A stretch of 64,000 nt of DNA, from positions 2,976,001 through 3,040,000 of the forward strand of contig JAHWDD010000008.1 of assembly GCA_023897205.1 (NCBI GenBank), written 5' to 3'. Below are positions 44,920 to 56,276 of this stretch, piece by piece. Each line of letters begins with the position of its first letter. Position 1 is the stretch's first letter. Made by a program: the position numbers and the translations under genes. The notes under the pieces are model-generated. The model did not search any database. It had not been told where the DNA came from and was given only the letters and a program-made list of their open reading frames with translations. Source of the DNA: Exophiala sp. HKRS030. Its lineage: Eukaryota; Ascomycota; Eurotiomycetes; Chaetothyriales; Herpotrichiellaceae.

Positions 44920-47033
44920 CTAAGCAGGACTTTTAGCAGTCTGAGGGCCGCCGTTGCGGCGTGGCGGCTGGTTCTCATCGCCCACACTAAGGCCTTGGAT
45001 GCCGGCGGAGAGGAACGAAAACGGGTCCGCACCTTGCTCGCTGCCGTAGAAGCCATTCTGAGGGGGCATGCTTCCTGGAGCGGTATTGTCGGTGGCGCCA
45101 CTGAAAGCAGCTTGAGCCGCGGGGCCAAACGATGAGTGGGAGATGTTGCTTGAGGCATACCCAGGGGCCATGCCACCCATTTGAGGGAAACCAGTGCCGG
45201 GAGCACCCATGCCAGAAGGCATGCCATACTGGCTAGGCGGTGGCTGGGCGAAGGCAGCACCAGAGCCAAAGGCGGCAGCACCAGCACCGTAGGGGGTAGG
45301 ACCTGGAGTGCTAGCCATAGAGCCAGGACCCATGCCGAACTCTGATGGGGGACCCATGGGTGACGGGTAAGAAGAATCGACAACGATCGCGGCGCCCGAA
45401 CGGGGAGCGCCACAGCGCAAGCAATTAACATTTTTGGCGAAGTTGTGGTATTGACATCCTTCTGCACCGCATCTCCAGTCACCAGCACGGAAAGGAACAG
45501 GGCCAGCGCCACCGCGGCCATGATGTCCCATGCCGTGACCATGATGACCACCCATATGGGGATGGTGACCCATCATGTGTGGTGGTGCATACCCATAGGC
45601 GTTGTAGCCGTAAGGATCACCACCTCCCGAACCTGCTGCAGGGAAAGAACAACGGAAGCATGCGGTACGGCGCTGAAAGTTCGAGAAGCCACATGAAGGA
45701 CAATTCCAGTCACCAGGTCGAGGTCTATTCTTGCTTGGAGGGAAAGGTGTGAGAATCTCGGCGGCACGATCGAGGACTCGGCTTGATGAAGGCGAGACCT
45801 CGATGGCCTTTTCGTTGAGAGCGCGTCCGTTCATGCAGAGACTTTCAGCAGCCTAGAGCAAGGAAGATAATATGTCAGCACAAAATGTCTATCTGTGGCG
45901 TCAGGTTGACAGAAGGGAAATGCAGAAGTGACCTGAATATGAAGGGAACGACAGAAGCGGCAGTGCAACGTACCTCTTCGTGCGAGGAGAAGACGGCAAA
46001 CCCTGAACCTGTCGGCTTGTGCTGGTCCGGAGTACGGAGGGTCCAGAAAGCAATGGGTCTTCCTCCGAATTGAGTGAACCAGCTTTCGAGTTCAGACTGG
46101 GTGGTGTCGTGCGGCAGACCGTTCATGTGGAGGACTTTGCTACGTTCCTTCAAAAAGGCGTTCACGTCAGCCCTGGCGTCCATGGGTCGAGTCAAGACAT
46201 CCGGGTGCTCATGCGCGGGTTGGGACTTCCGGATAAGGCCGCGCAGCACCCTGGCAAGAGTGACCGCCTCCTCCATGGCGCGGCGAGGGGAGGCAGGCGC
46301 CAGAGCCTGCAGATGGAAAGGCAGGTTGTGCTTGATTGGAGCCGAAGATTGCACAGGCTCCACCTCGAGAGCAGCACAAATGTTTGCTAGGGAGCTGGGG
46401 CCGAAGGGCAGGGACTCTGGATGGTGCTGTTGCCAACGGGCGTACTCTGAGCGCAAGTCAAAGGTGCGCGAGTGTTGCAGGTAAGCCGGTAGGACGACTG
46501 ATTTGTCGCGAGCCTCTCGGGGGAGCTGCACACGCAAGTCCCAGGCATCCAGTGTCACAAAGGAGAACTCCAAATTCTTGGATATCAGATGCTCCTGGGC
46601 AAAGTGGTCGAACCGAGTCACGGCGTCCCGGAAGGAGCCGGCATTGCGAACATGTTCCCAGGTCAATGTGGTGAGGCTGGCTGTGATCCCAAGGTCAGTT
46701 TATGCAACGCCCCGATTCTGCCGACACAAAGACTCACTGCAAAGCGGTGTGATAGGTGTGTTGATCGGCTTCACCAAGACACTCTCTCGATAGATCTAAT
46801 TCACTCGTCAACCCTGTGGTGTTCCTTGTCTCTTCACGCCGGCTCTGTTTTTTTTGCCAACCGAGTTCACCACCTACCTCGTCACAAGTCTTACTGTCGA
46901 GCAGGATCCAGCCCATTTCAATGACTTCTGCCGAGTCTTTGGTCACGTAGACCCCATGTTCATCGCAAGTCGTGGCTACATGGATGACCACATACCGATC
47001 CAGCTTCGGAGAGGGTAGAGCAGCACTCGCCAT
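44920..47033 (-). CDS. NRP1: NRP1/Dri1-type RNA-binding protein: exonuclease-like domain, RRM, two RanBP2 zinc fingers
   Basis: Four exons, 47033-46878, 46795-46738, 46680-45974 and 45852-44920, with introns of 82, 57 and 121 nt, give 617 aa with consistent phases. The N-terminus resembles a DEDDh 3'-5' exonuclease fold. The motif that should read D-F-E-A-T-C is VIHVATTC, so the first catalytic Asp and Glu are lost, while AEVIEMGWILLD and AWDL remain. An RRM follows at about 253-327 (KVLHMNGLP...GFAVFSSHEEAAESL). Two RanBP2-type fingers come next, with Cys at 358/361/372/375 and 435/440/451/454 in DWxC contexts. The tail is Gly/Pro/Met-rich. Yeast Nrp1 is a stress-granule RNA-binding protein of the same architecture; the role here is inferred from that. 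Confidence 0.85.
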
Positions 47034-49463
47034 GGTGAGATGGGATAATCAACGACGGAGGAAGGTCGGAATCGGACAGGAGTCGAGGTACAATAATGTA
47101 ACAGTACTGTTCATGGTCAGCCAACTACCCAGGAGAACTGCAAGCAGGGCGGAAAAAGTCACCAGACAAACAAGTGGGAGACGAACAGCTCCGAGATCGA
47201 GTCAGAAAAACAGAAACCCGGCCAACTCCAACGATTTGAAAGACGGCAACTTTTGTGGAAAATTGTCAGAAAAAAAGGGCTGTGATAGCAACGCAGCAGC
47301 AACACACTCTCTCTCGATGCCAGTAAAACACAAAATTATACGGACGAAGGAGAGACAAGTTGACTTTGACAAGATGCCGATGGCTGTAGACAAGGAAGAG
47401 AGTGAGGAGAGATGGATTGGCTTCGCAAGATGGAGGTTCTCAGGTTTCTAAGGCCAAAAACGGGACTACACTTGAAATGGAGTCGAGCGTCGGATTTTCT
47501 TGGGCCTTGGGAATTAGAGGCTTCAGGCTTCAAACTCCGGCTTGGACTCGAGGGGGGTTTTTGGTGATTATATATGTAATATCAAACATTTTCTTCACAG
47601 TACTAGTATATCTAAATTTCCAACCTCTCTCAAAAGAGTTTGTTCTGCTGTATGTCTGTATGCCCTCGACCCTGGAACACGGAGCACTGCGCTCGCACTT
47701 TTTGTTTGCTGACGGACGGTGCCATCGGAAAAACCACCGCATACACCACCATCACCATCCATGCCACCCATCACGAATCGCTACTATGGACTCGTAGAAC
47801 ATACGAGATCATCTACAACACGAATAATCTGCACGAGTAGCTCGTACCAAGATGACCTGTACTCTGTACCCCTACTCACGACTATTCCTCACAGGAACTT
47901 GAAGAATCGTGGTGGATTCCTCCCTCAAATCCCACCAGTCCCTCTCGATTCCTCCTCTCCAAATGCCCACACAACCTTGTAGCCGACTCTGTGGTGCTGG
48001 TTTTCTATCTCCGTCGGCTACCAGGGTACCGTGGTCTTCGGTGGCTCACTAGGCCGTGTGATTGTCGCATACAGGGCCACTATCACAAACATTCCTGGAA
48101 TCACCAGACTCTCTCAGAAACCAGGACCAAGGTAAACACGACGACGTCTTTGCACGCTTTTGTCCGTTGAAGTTTACTTTTGCACCGTCTGTCTGGACAT
48201 CTGCAGCATTTGACAGCTTTCTTCCTGTGCGGCTAACCGTGCTGGACTCGTACAAAGAGAGACGTCAAAAACGATAACTAAAAGTCCTTCCCGCTGCCCC
48301 AGTTCGCCTGTGTTTCAGGCCCCTGCTACAGACCTAGGTAGTGACGGGTTAGAGCCTGGATCCCCTGAGGAATGCCCCCCAAAAGAGCCCTCGAAACTCC
48401 GGAAACGTGGGCCATGTCTAGCATCTAGCAGGGTTCGGAGTGTGAATGACGAAGATTACGCAGCCCATCGCCTCCCCGTTGCTCACACCGGCACTAACTA
48501 AATGTCCTCGTATGTGCAGCCATCCGCACGAGTACAGGGTGAAGGACAGTTAATACCTTCAAAGTCCGTGCTTGGCGTATGGGTTGATCTTCGACACCCT
48601 CTTTGCACGGGGCCCGAGCGACCGGCCGGAGGACGAAGCCTCACTCGATGACCGCTCTCGGCCCCAGCCTGCTGGCACTGGCAAACAGTATGCAAACTGT
48701 AAGGAGTCCGGAGTACAGCACTTCGCCATTGTTCTCACAAGTACTCCGTACCCAAGACTCAAGCCCTCACAATCAAGTTTGACATCCTGCTGATGCAGTC
48801 GTACCCATAATTACTTGCATGTTCTACATGCCACCAAAGGGTCAACAACTGGTCACGTTCTAAATCGACAACCCCTTCGTCGACCCTTTGCACTGCTTCA
48901 CCAACCCCGAATTGACTGGTCCTGGATGAGCAGCACTGGTTCCATGACATGATTTAGCGACCCTTGCCGCGCCCGCTCCCGAGCCAGCCGTGCGCACTCG
49001 GGTGTGGGTAGCCTGACAGTTGTGCAGGGATGTTGTCCACCTATTTGGACAAGACCATTGTGCTTATCCAGGCACTAGAAAGCAGGCCGAGCGCATTCCG
49101 TCAATAGGCATGTCCACACCTACTGAACGATCCAATCGGCTGCCTTATGAGCCAACGGTCGATGTGATGACCACGTTTTTGCTTCATACAGTGATTTTAT
49201 TCTGGTACTGGGTTGTACTGCGTCTTTTCGTCTCGATTGAGTTCAGTCGAAGCTCGGCAAGAAATTGAATGTTAGAGATCTACAGTTAATATTTCCAGGT
49301 TACAGTGCATTGATGCCCAACATGTGAGTGAGACTATGGTGTCGCGATTATCTTGTACTACGAATAACTGCCGATCCATTACTGATGCCCAAGCCGAATC
49401 CAACCTCCAGCAATGAATATATCTTCATGCCGGAACGATCCAACTGCTTCGAAGGGGACAGCA
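47034..49463. other. 2.4-kb gene-poor region
   Basis: It begins with the promoter of the NRP1-type gene. No ORF with recognisable content was found. It contains a TACCTAGGTA-like word at 48332 and TACTCCGTA at 48742. Confidence 0.45.
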
Positions 49464-50785
49464 TTATAATCTTGCCACATCGAAACGTGTGGTGACCGCC
49501 TGACGATCAACTTCCTCAATAACAGTCAAATCGAAAGCAGCCTCATACCCATTGTAAGCAACTCCTCTCAAATTCCAGGAGGATCTTTCCTCGGTCTGGG
49601 TGTAGCCCCCGGAATCAGTAGCTTTGGCGAAGATTCTTCTGCCCTCTCCTTTCTCTATCTTGATCCTAGCGTTCCACAGGACCCAAGTCCACTTGCTAGC
49701 ATATTTGCCACCATGTTCGAGCTGCGCATCCGACCAAGTCTTGCCTTCATCGCCAGAGACTTGCACCCTGATCACGGGCCCGTGAGAGCTCTGTGGCACG
49801 GCATAGCCCAGAACCTCGATGAAGCCAGAAGCAGGCAGCTTGATGGTGGAACCGGAGACTGGCCAAGCGACACAGGCGTTGATAGGCATCTCGAGCATGG
49901 AGGGACAACGCGACCAATACCCTTCGGCCGTTTTCGAATCGCTTACTTCCGGAGGCAAGACCTTGTAGTCTCGCTGCTGATAGAAGCAGGGCGACTCCTG
50001 GTCCGAGACCGTGATGGAGTCGAGCCATTTGACAGAACGAGCTCCGAGGACCCCCGGAACGATTGCCCTTACAGGGAAGCCGTGACGAGCTTCGAGAGGC
50101 AAGCCATTCATCTGTCGCAGAAAGAGCGGGCATCAGTTATCTGACCACAAGGAGGGTGTGTGTTGCACGCAATATCCACGTTGGTTCATACCTTGACTGC
50201 CAGGATCACATCCATCTCGAGATCCATGGCCCTAGCGAATGGAATACTGCCACCGTACCATTCATCGTGCTGGGTCTTGCCTCCATGGTTTGCGAAATGG
50301 ATGTGTTTCGGTACGACGTTGCGCTGCATGGCACCATCTTCTTCTCCCACACCAGCTGCGAGGAGGATGTCTCGAACTAGGGGCCCCTCAAACGTACAAT
50401 TCATCACGGCACCGTCGAACCAATCAACACCGACCACCTCCTTGATTCGAGTCCGCATGGTGTGCCTTCGGTTGCCGGCGCACTGAAGTGTGCAGGTAAC
50501 GCAGTACTGAGGAAAGTCATTCACAAGCTGGTCAAGTGTCAAATTTAATTGCCTGGACACGAGTCCGTCCACCTTGACTGTGTGTTCTGATCCAATCCTG
50601 TGCTGAATAGGGCCATGATTGCGGTCATAGTGGTCGCTTTTGGTGATGAAACTGTCGAATTAGTTGAGATGATGAACCGAAGGTACCGGGGCAAATTTCC
50701 CCTACCTCGAAATCAGATCTATCATGTGCGGTTCGCGGTTGATTGGCTTCTGGACCGTTCCATCGTCGAAAGGACAGATCTTTTC
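49464..50785 (-). CDS. Sulfite-oxidase-type molybdenum cofactor enzyme, 5' end unresolved
   Basis: These enzymes bind molybdopterin and oxidise sulfite to sulfate, or reduce nitrate in related forms. Exons read back from the stop are 50111-49464, 50651-50192 and one ending at 50706, with introns of 80 and 54 nt. Key segments are INREPHMIDLI, then FITKSDHYDRNHGPI across the first splice. TLQCAGNRRHTM follows with the Mo-coordinating Cys, then a dimerisation domain (HGFPVRAIVPGVLGARSVKWL, VQVSGDEGKTWSDA). No cytochrome b5 or FAD domain is attached, which favours a plant- or bacterial-like sulfite oxidase over nitrate reductase. I could not find an ATG: the frame is open upstream of 50785 but contains no start codon, so a further 5' exon or a lesion is implied. 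Confidence 0.82.
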
Positions 50786-51535
50786 CTTTTGAAAAGTCAG
50801 GTGTGTCTCGGAAATGTTTACTATTGTTACTTACGATCGGCATCTTCCAGGCTACCTGGGGTCAACCCGATGACAATACGAGTCAGCGATGCAGAGATGT
50901 CACTTAGGAGGTAGGTTTGATCCGGTACCCGATGCTATTGTAGGGCAAGAGCATGAAAGTGAGGAAATCGAGGTGGGAAAGGCGAGGACAAGGAGTCTCC
51001 CACCGCCATGTCGCTCACGCACGCCGCCGATAACCCGAAAAGAGAGAGGGACCAAGCGCACATGTCCAAGTGCGGGGTTCTTTGTCCGGCACTGCATCCT
51101 ATGCTATGTACTCGCATTTTTTGGGCTTTCAAAACCTGAAGCATTGGTATAGATGTAAAGGAGTACTTCTAGCAATCTCAGCAAGGCTGAACAACTCAGG
51201 ATCAGTGCATCTTCAGCAATAAGGGGCAATGTAGAACCCGACACGCTTCCCGGCCAATAGTTGGGCAGCATTTGGTGTCCGCCTTGAGCACGCAATCGCC
51301 GTTCACTTCAAGGCGTAAATGCTCTGCCGTGTGTTTACATGCGCTGGAACCTTTGCTTGACAGAATATTCTATGGCAAAACTCCGGCTTAATTGAAGGAG
51401 GGATTGTGCTTAATTGTTCTGGGTAGTTGTCGCAGTACGAGCAGAACTTGTGAGCGTTCTGCCTCGACAATCTACTTTGTACTAGCCTTGAGTTGAGGCT
51501 CGATAGTCGGGAACCTCGCAGATCAATCTCTCGAG
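50786..51535. other. Region between divergent sulfite oxidase and small membrane protein genes
   Basis: It may contain a missing first exon of the sulfite-oxidase-type gene. A minus-strand stretch around 50830-50930 is open and ends in a GTAAGT donor, but its phase does not fit the next exon. No other gene is visible. Confidence 0.4.
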
Positions 51536-51815
51536 ATGTCTCTCTGGTCGTAAGTCCTGCCCCAAGAATTTGAACCACCTTGTGTTGTTGTTGTCGAAGA
51601 GCTATGGTAGGACATTCGCTGACCATTTTTTCAGCTCCTACAAAGGCTTGCCGCCGAGAACCCGAGGCTTAATAGGGGTTGCCCTTATGGTCAATGCCTC
51701 CGCCATGTTGCTGTTCTCGGACCAGATTGAAGGGATGCTGGGGATCGCACCGAACACACAAGAGCAACAAAAGCTGGTAAAGGTGTACCCTGTGGAGCGA
51801 GGGAATGAGCGTTGA
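51536..51815 (+). CDS. Small single-pass membrane protein (64 aa)
   Basis: ATG 51536 starts a 14-nt exon (M-S-L-W-S), followed by an 85-nt intron (GTAAGT...TTTTTTCAG, 51550-51634, CTGAC branch) and an exon from 51635 to 51815. The product is 64 aa. The start MSLWSSYKGLPPRTR is positively charged before a hydrophobic segment (GLIGVALMVNASAMLLF), then SDQIEGMLGIAP and a polar tail. This matches the layout of a small conserved fungal family of one-helix proteins that I know only as hypothetical, probably mitochondrial or ER membrane. The strong splice sites and clean architecture support a real gene. Confidence 0.75.
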
Positions 51816-52585
51816 GAGCATACGGACAATCGTGGCAAGATACCACAAAGATACAGTCGCTTTGACCTTACTACGGTTTCTCGGAAGTGCGGAGCTTTCT
51901 TCAATCGCTCGAGCCCGGCACGCGTGACAGCGCAGTAAACGAAGCCCTCTTTGGACTACCTCGGTACCTTCTCCCGTTATGAACGACAAGTGGGTGAAAG
52001 CTACGCAGGTCAAACCGCTGAGGAGTACGAGTTCCTTCAAGGCTTCAGAGTGCCCGGGCAAACCAGATTCGAGAGACATTCCCTCCACCGAACGGTTCTG
52101 CAAGGATTCAGTCTCCGCTTGTCCGGGCAACACAAGTTAAGAGAGGGATGTCTCTGCGTGGGAGAAAGGAAAGGACATGGTATGACTAGCGTTGTTGAAA
52201 AAAAAGAGAAGTTGGACACAACAGCGGAGATGAAGGCACTCCGATTTGGCTCGCTCAATGCGGGAAAAGTTTGGCACGAGAAGTGATGTCCTTGACGACA
52301 TTGTAGATTCAAATGAGATGTTGAACCGATGCTTCTGCAACAAGGTTGTGGTTATTAGGCCAGGCATACTGGATCCTTTTCCTCGGATTTTTGTTGCAGG
52401 ATACTCTTACAGCATATCGGCTGAATGTTCTACCGAACCCCCATCACAAGGCGGACTTCGACGTGTACCGTAAATAGAGAATAGTAAGGGCGCCCATCAA
52501 CATATCGTAATCATTTAGGTAGGCGAAGTGATGCCTTTTAGTCTTTCTTGATGACTGGAAATCACCCTGTTTCCTGCAAGACAAG
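51816..52585. other. Spacer before the N-carbamoyl hydrolase gene
   Basis: ORFs on both strands are short and overlap one another with no recognisable content. It includes the promoter of the gene at 52586. Confidence 0.4.
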
Positions 52586-54139
52586 ATGAGCCGGGTGCTT
52601 TGGTCGTCCTCGCAGACGATCAAGTATGTAGTGGCACCACGATCACGACCACGATTGTTGAAACGAGGTTTCGTAACGACGCCTTCTTTGTTCTTGACCA
52701 CGACCGAATTGTGGCGATTGAATGAATTCAATCTAAAGATCGACCCTGATCGATTATGGGACACGGTTCACTCTACTGCGAGGTGGACAGCGCCCAGGGC
52801 TGCCACGTCCGGCAACAACAACGGCGATGATGTCAGAACCGCAGGACTCGCGAGACTGACGCTGAGCGCAGAAGACAAACAAGCTCGAGATTGGTTTGTG
52901 GACACCACAAGGTCACTGGGGTGTCGAGTGCACGTCGACCAGATTGGCAACATCTTTGCCATCCGGCCCGGATTGAGAGACAACACGATCAACAACGAGA
53001 ATGCTGGCATGGCAGCGGCGGCGACTTTCGCCGGGAGTCACCTCGACTCTCAACCCAGCGGAGGTAGGTTTGACGGCGTGTTAGGTGTGGCCGCCGGTGT
53101 TGAGATGTTGAGGACCTTGAACGACAATCAAATCGAAACGGAAGGTCCCGTGGGGGTGATCAACTGGACCAACGAGGAGGGAGCAAAGTTTCCCATCAGT
53201 ATGATGGGGAGTGGTGTGTGGTCCGGACAGATATCTCTGGATGATGCGTGGAAGGTGAAGAGTGTCATTACGACCACGAGTACCGTCAAGGAAGATCTCG
53301 AACGGATTGGGTATCTGGGTGACGTCCCTGCACATTTTGACGCCGGGATAAGAGTCGGGGCTCATTTCGAACTTCACATCGAACAAGGCCCCAGGCTGGA
53401 AAAGTCGAGACAAAAAATTGGAATCGTCCAAGGTGTCCAAGCCTACAAATGGTTTACGATCGTCGTCAAGGGTCGAGAGGCGCACGCGGGTACGACCGAC
53501 ATGTCGAGTCGAGTCGACGCCATGCAAGCCTCGGCACAACTCATGTTGAAGGTACACCAGATCGCGAAACACGGTTGTTCGGACGGGAAAGGCCTCGTCA
53601 CTTTCGGCAGGTTGAAGGTTTCACCGGGGAGCGTCAATACCATTGCCGGACTCGTCGAGATGAGTTTGGACATGAGACATCCGACCGACGAAGGGTTGGC
53701 TGAAATGGAGGAGAATTTGTATCGAGTTTGTAAGACCATGATGAACGCGACAGGACGGAATAAAGACGGTGGCCCCGAGGTGACTCTCCAACAAGACTTT
53801 GCGAGTAATGCGATCAAATTCGACGAACGAGCCATCGAATGTGTCGAACAGAGCGCACTGAGTGTGCTGGGGGATATGGAAGAACACGGGGGGCTACGTG
53901 ATGGTGGTGGTAGCCATCAAAAAGTACAAAAAATGATGAGTGGAGCAGGTCATGACAGTGTTCGTACGAACCTACATTGTCCGACAGCAATGATCTTTGT
54001 ACCTTCAAAGGATGGAATCAGTCACAATCCGGTCGAGTGGACGGACAAGGAGGATTGTGCCATAGGGGCAAATGTCTTGTTACAATCCGTTTTGAGGATG
54101 GACAAGATGAGATACGAGAGGGGGGATTTTTACGAATAG
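52586..54139 (+). CDS. M20-family N-carbamoyl-L-amino-acid hydrolase / ureidopropionase-like amidohydrolase
   Basis: A single exon of 517 aa. Family members hydrolyse N-carbamoyl amino acids, beta-ureidopropionate or allantoate in pyrimidine or purine breakdown. The first 35 residues are Arg/Ser-rich and lack acidic residues, suggesting mitochondrial import. Metal-binding residues are visible: His152 in GSHLDSQP, Asp163 in GGRFDGVLG, the NEEG pair at 197-198, His264 in ELHIEQGP and a late SHNP. The dimerisation domain starts near KGREAHAGTTD (His300). One region is unusual: between SALSVLGDMEEHGG and KMMSGAGHDS there is a short Gly/Ser-rich insert. Which ureido substrate is used cannot be told from sequence. 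The fungal PYD3 enzyme of uracil degradation is the closest named relative I can suggest. Confidence 0.88.
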   Translation: MSRVLWSSSQTIKYVVAPRSRPRLLKRGFVTTPSLFLTTTELWRLNEFNLKIDPDRLWDTVHSTARWTAPRAATSGNNNGDDVRTAGLARLTLSAEDKQARDWFVDTTRSLGCRVHVDQIGNIFAIRPGLRDNTINNENAGMAAAATFAGSHLDSQPSGGRFDGVLGVAAGVEMLRTLNDNQIETEGPVGVINWTNEEGAKFPISMMGSGVWSGQISLDDAWKVKSVITTTSTVKEDLERIGYLGDVPAHFDAGIRVGAHFELHIEQGPRLEKSRQKIGIVQGVQAYKWFTIVVKGREAHAGTTDMSSRVDAMQASAQLMLKVHQIAKHGCSDGKGLVTFGRLKVSPGSVNTIAGLVEMSLDMRHPTDEGLAEMEENLYRVCKTMMNATGRNKDGGPEVTLQQDFASNAIKFDERAIECVEQSALSVLGDMEEHGGLRDGGGSHQKVQKMMSGAGHDSVRTNLHCPTAMIFVPSKDGISHNPVEWTDKEDCAIGANVLLQSVLRMDKMRYERGDFYE

Positions 54140-54609
54140 ACCAAAGATACAGTAAAGTAAGGTATACAGTGACTCTCTCGTAACTTTTGCCTTCTACGGT
54201 CTCCCGCCAGATGGGTGTTTAGATGCTCCGTATATATGGATACAATTGATATCAATGGAATCGACGAGTGCACGAGAACAGGGATGAGAAAAAAATGCGA
54301 GTGCCGTTTTAACAATAGGCTCTTTTGTATTTTTCATCTCAAGTCTTCTAGCTAGAAGCTTTTTCAGAGTGCGCATGATCTCTGTGTCTGCATGTCAAGT
54401 CCTGACCATGCTCATCACAGCAACAGCAGCGGGCATCTTTTTCGACACACAGACACCGCATGTGGAGAGAGGTTTGGGAATGTCTGGATGCAAAAAGAAA
54501 ACTCCGTCCAACAGTTGCCCCGGCTTCCTGATTTTCCTTAGCAATCCTTTGCCATGCCCCATTGCCCTTGCTTCCTTTGCGTAGATCGGTTTGCAAGAAA
54601 GAGTCTCCC

Positions 54610-55198
54610 TTAAGAGCTAGGAGCGGCACCGCGACCACGGCCGAATCCGCCACGGAAGGTAGGAGCAAATTCGCCTGGAGCACCGCCCTCCTTGTTCTCG
54701 CCGCCGGCGTCACGACGACGGTAACCGCCCTCACGGTCACCTCTAGGACCGCCACGGCCGCCGCCACGTCGTTCGCGCTCGTCACCACCCATCATGCCGC
54801 GAGGGGGAGCGTGGGACCGTTGTTGCTTGATGTGGGTGGCGGGGACGATCTCGGCCGGGAGGTGAAGCCACTCGCGCAAGTAGTCCAGACCTTCGGGGGT
54901 CAAGGTGTAGTAGTAGTATTGCCAGGAGAACTGGGTCTTGAGGTAACCTCGAGAGGTGAGGGATTGGCAAGCCTTGATGACCTATTGAGTAGAGAGATTT
55001 GTTAGACTTTTTTTTTCTGGTCTCTTGTCGGGAAACTCCACCCTCGTTTCTCAAGTTGTACAGGGAGAGACAAACATAAAGATTCTTCACATCAATGTCG
55101 GGATGCTTTGGCAACTCATAGTTCTTCTGGGCGACTGCGACACCCTCACGAAAGAGGTATTCGTGGATCTTTTTGCGGTCTTCGCGTGGGATGAGCAT
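54610..55198 (-). CDS. RPS10: 40S ribosomal protein S10 (eS10)
   Basis: Two exons, 55198-55076 and 54981-54610, with a 94-nt intron (GTTTGT...CAATAG), give 164 aa. [20 protein letters not shown] opens the conserved winged-helix core, which continues over the splice as [21 protein letters not shown] and then [29 protein letters not shown] follows, and an Arg/Gly-rich tail ends the protein, as in other eS10 proteins. It is a structural component of the small ribosomal subunit head. It is transcribed away from RPS8, whose start codon is 348 bases from its own. Confidence 0.95.
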
Positions 55199-55545
55199 TG
55201 TTGCGAGCTTCTGGCGCTATTCGTGAAGTCGCTTTAACAATGCGGCGGATTGTGGTTGTAGGAGAGGGGGTTTTTTTGGTGTGGTGGTGGTGGTTGTGTG
55301 TTTGTGAAACTGCGGAGGGCCGAATTACTGAAAAAGTGGTGGGAGGCAGTGCGGTGCGCGCGCACACACAAAAATCTTGGCATTTTACGCCAAGAAGGAC
55401 CACACCGCACCTTTTCGAGTTTTTGACTGCGGCAGGTTCAACAACCCGTCCAAGGTAAAACCGTCGAAACAATTTCCCTCACCTCGTCAACGCCCAAACC
55501 AGACCTTCGACTACTCTTGCTGGAAAATCGACACCGGTAGTCAAG
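55199..55545. promoter_or_regulatory. Divergent promoter region of RPS10 and RPS8
   Basis: The 347-bp interval between the two ribosomal protein start codons must contain both promoters and both 5' UTRs. It has GTGGTGGTGG and GCGCGCGCACACACA patches and T runs. I could not identify a specific factor site with confidence. Confidence 0.6.
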
Positions 55546-56276
55546 ATGGGTATCTCCAGAGATTCAAGACACAAGCGTAGCGCCACTGGTGCGAAGAGAG
55601 CATACTACAGAAAGAAGCGGTACGTGTTTTGCAAGTCTAGTTAAACAATGATCAAGGCGAAGAAGACCACACGACGAGAGATTTTGGGAGTTTTCTTTTT
55701 CAGTCGATCGGATTAAAAATTCTGACGAGTTTCTTGTTTCGCAGTGCCTTCGAAAAGGGACGTCAACCGGCCAACACCCGTATCGGCGGCAAGAGGATTC
55801 ACCTCGTCCGCACCCGAGGAGGCAACACCAAGTACCGAGCCCTTCGCCTCGACAGCGGCAACTTCAGCTGGGGAAGCGAAGGTGTGGCCCGCAAGGTCCG
55901 AGTCATCGTCGTCGCCTTCCACCCCAGCAACAACGAACTCGTCCGCACCAACACCCTGACCAAGTCCGCGGTCGTCCAGGTCGACGCCGCGCCCTTCCGA
56001 CAGTGGTACGAGGCACACTACGGCACCTCCCTGGGCCGCCGACGACAGGGCCAAAAGTCCGAGGTCGAGGAGAAGAAGGTCAGCAAGAGCGTCCAGGCCA
56101 AGAGGGAGGAGAGACTCAAGACTTCCGGCAAGGTGGAGCCCGCCCTGGAGAGACAGTTCGAGGCCGGTCGCTTGTACGCCGTCATCAGCTCGCGCCCCGG
56201 TCAGAGCGGCCGCTGCGACGGCTACATCCTCGAGGGTGACGAGCTGGCCTTTTACCAGAGAGCCATCCGAAAGTAA
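55546..56276 (+). CDS. RPS8: 40S ribosomal protein S8 (eS8)
   Basis: Two exons, 55546-55619 and 55745-56276, with a 125-nt intron (GTACGT...TTCGCAG) joining in phase 2, give 201 aa. The start MGISRDSRHKRSATGAKRAY is diagnostic. It continues across the splice to KKRAFEKGRQPANTRIGGKR and VRTRGGNTKYRALRLDSGNF. The C-terminal half (FRQWYEAHYGTSLGRRR, SSRPGQSGRCDGYILEG) is complete. An Arg/Lys-rich insert of about 40 residues is typical for fungal eS8. Codon use is C/G-ending and strongly biased, as expected for a highly expressed gene. Confidence 0.96.

Noticed and set aside
44820..45551. 243-codon minus-strand ORF in the NRP1-type gene
   Set aside because: Out of frame with the zinc fingers and composed of Leu/Ala/Val runs typical of a shadow frame.
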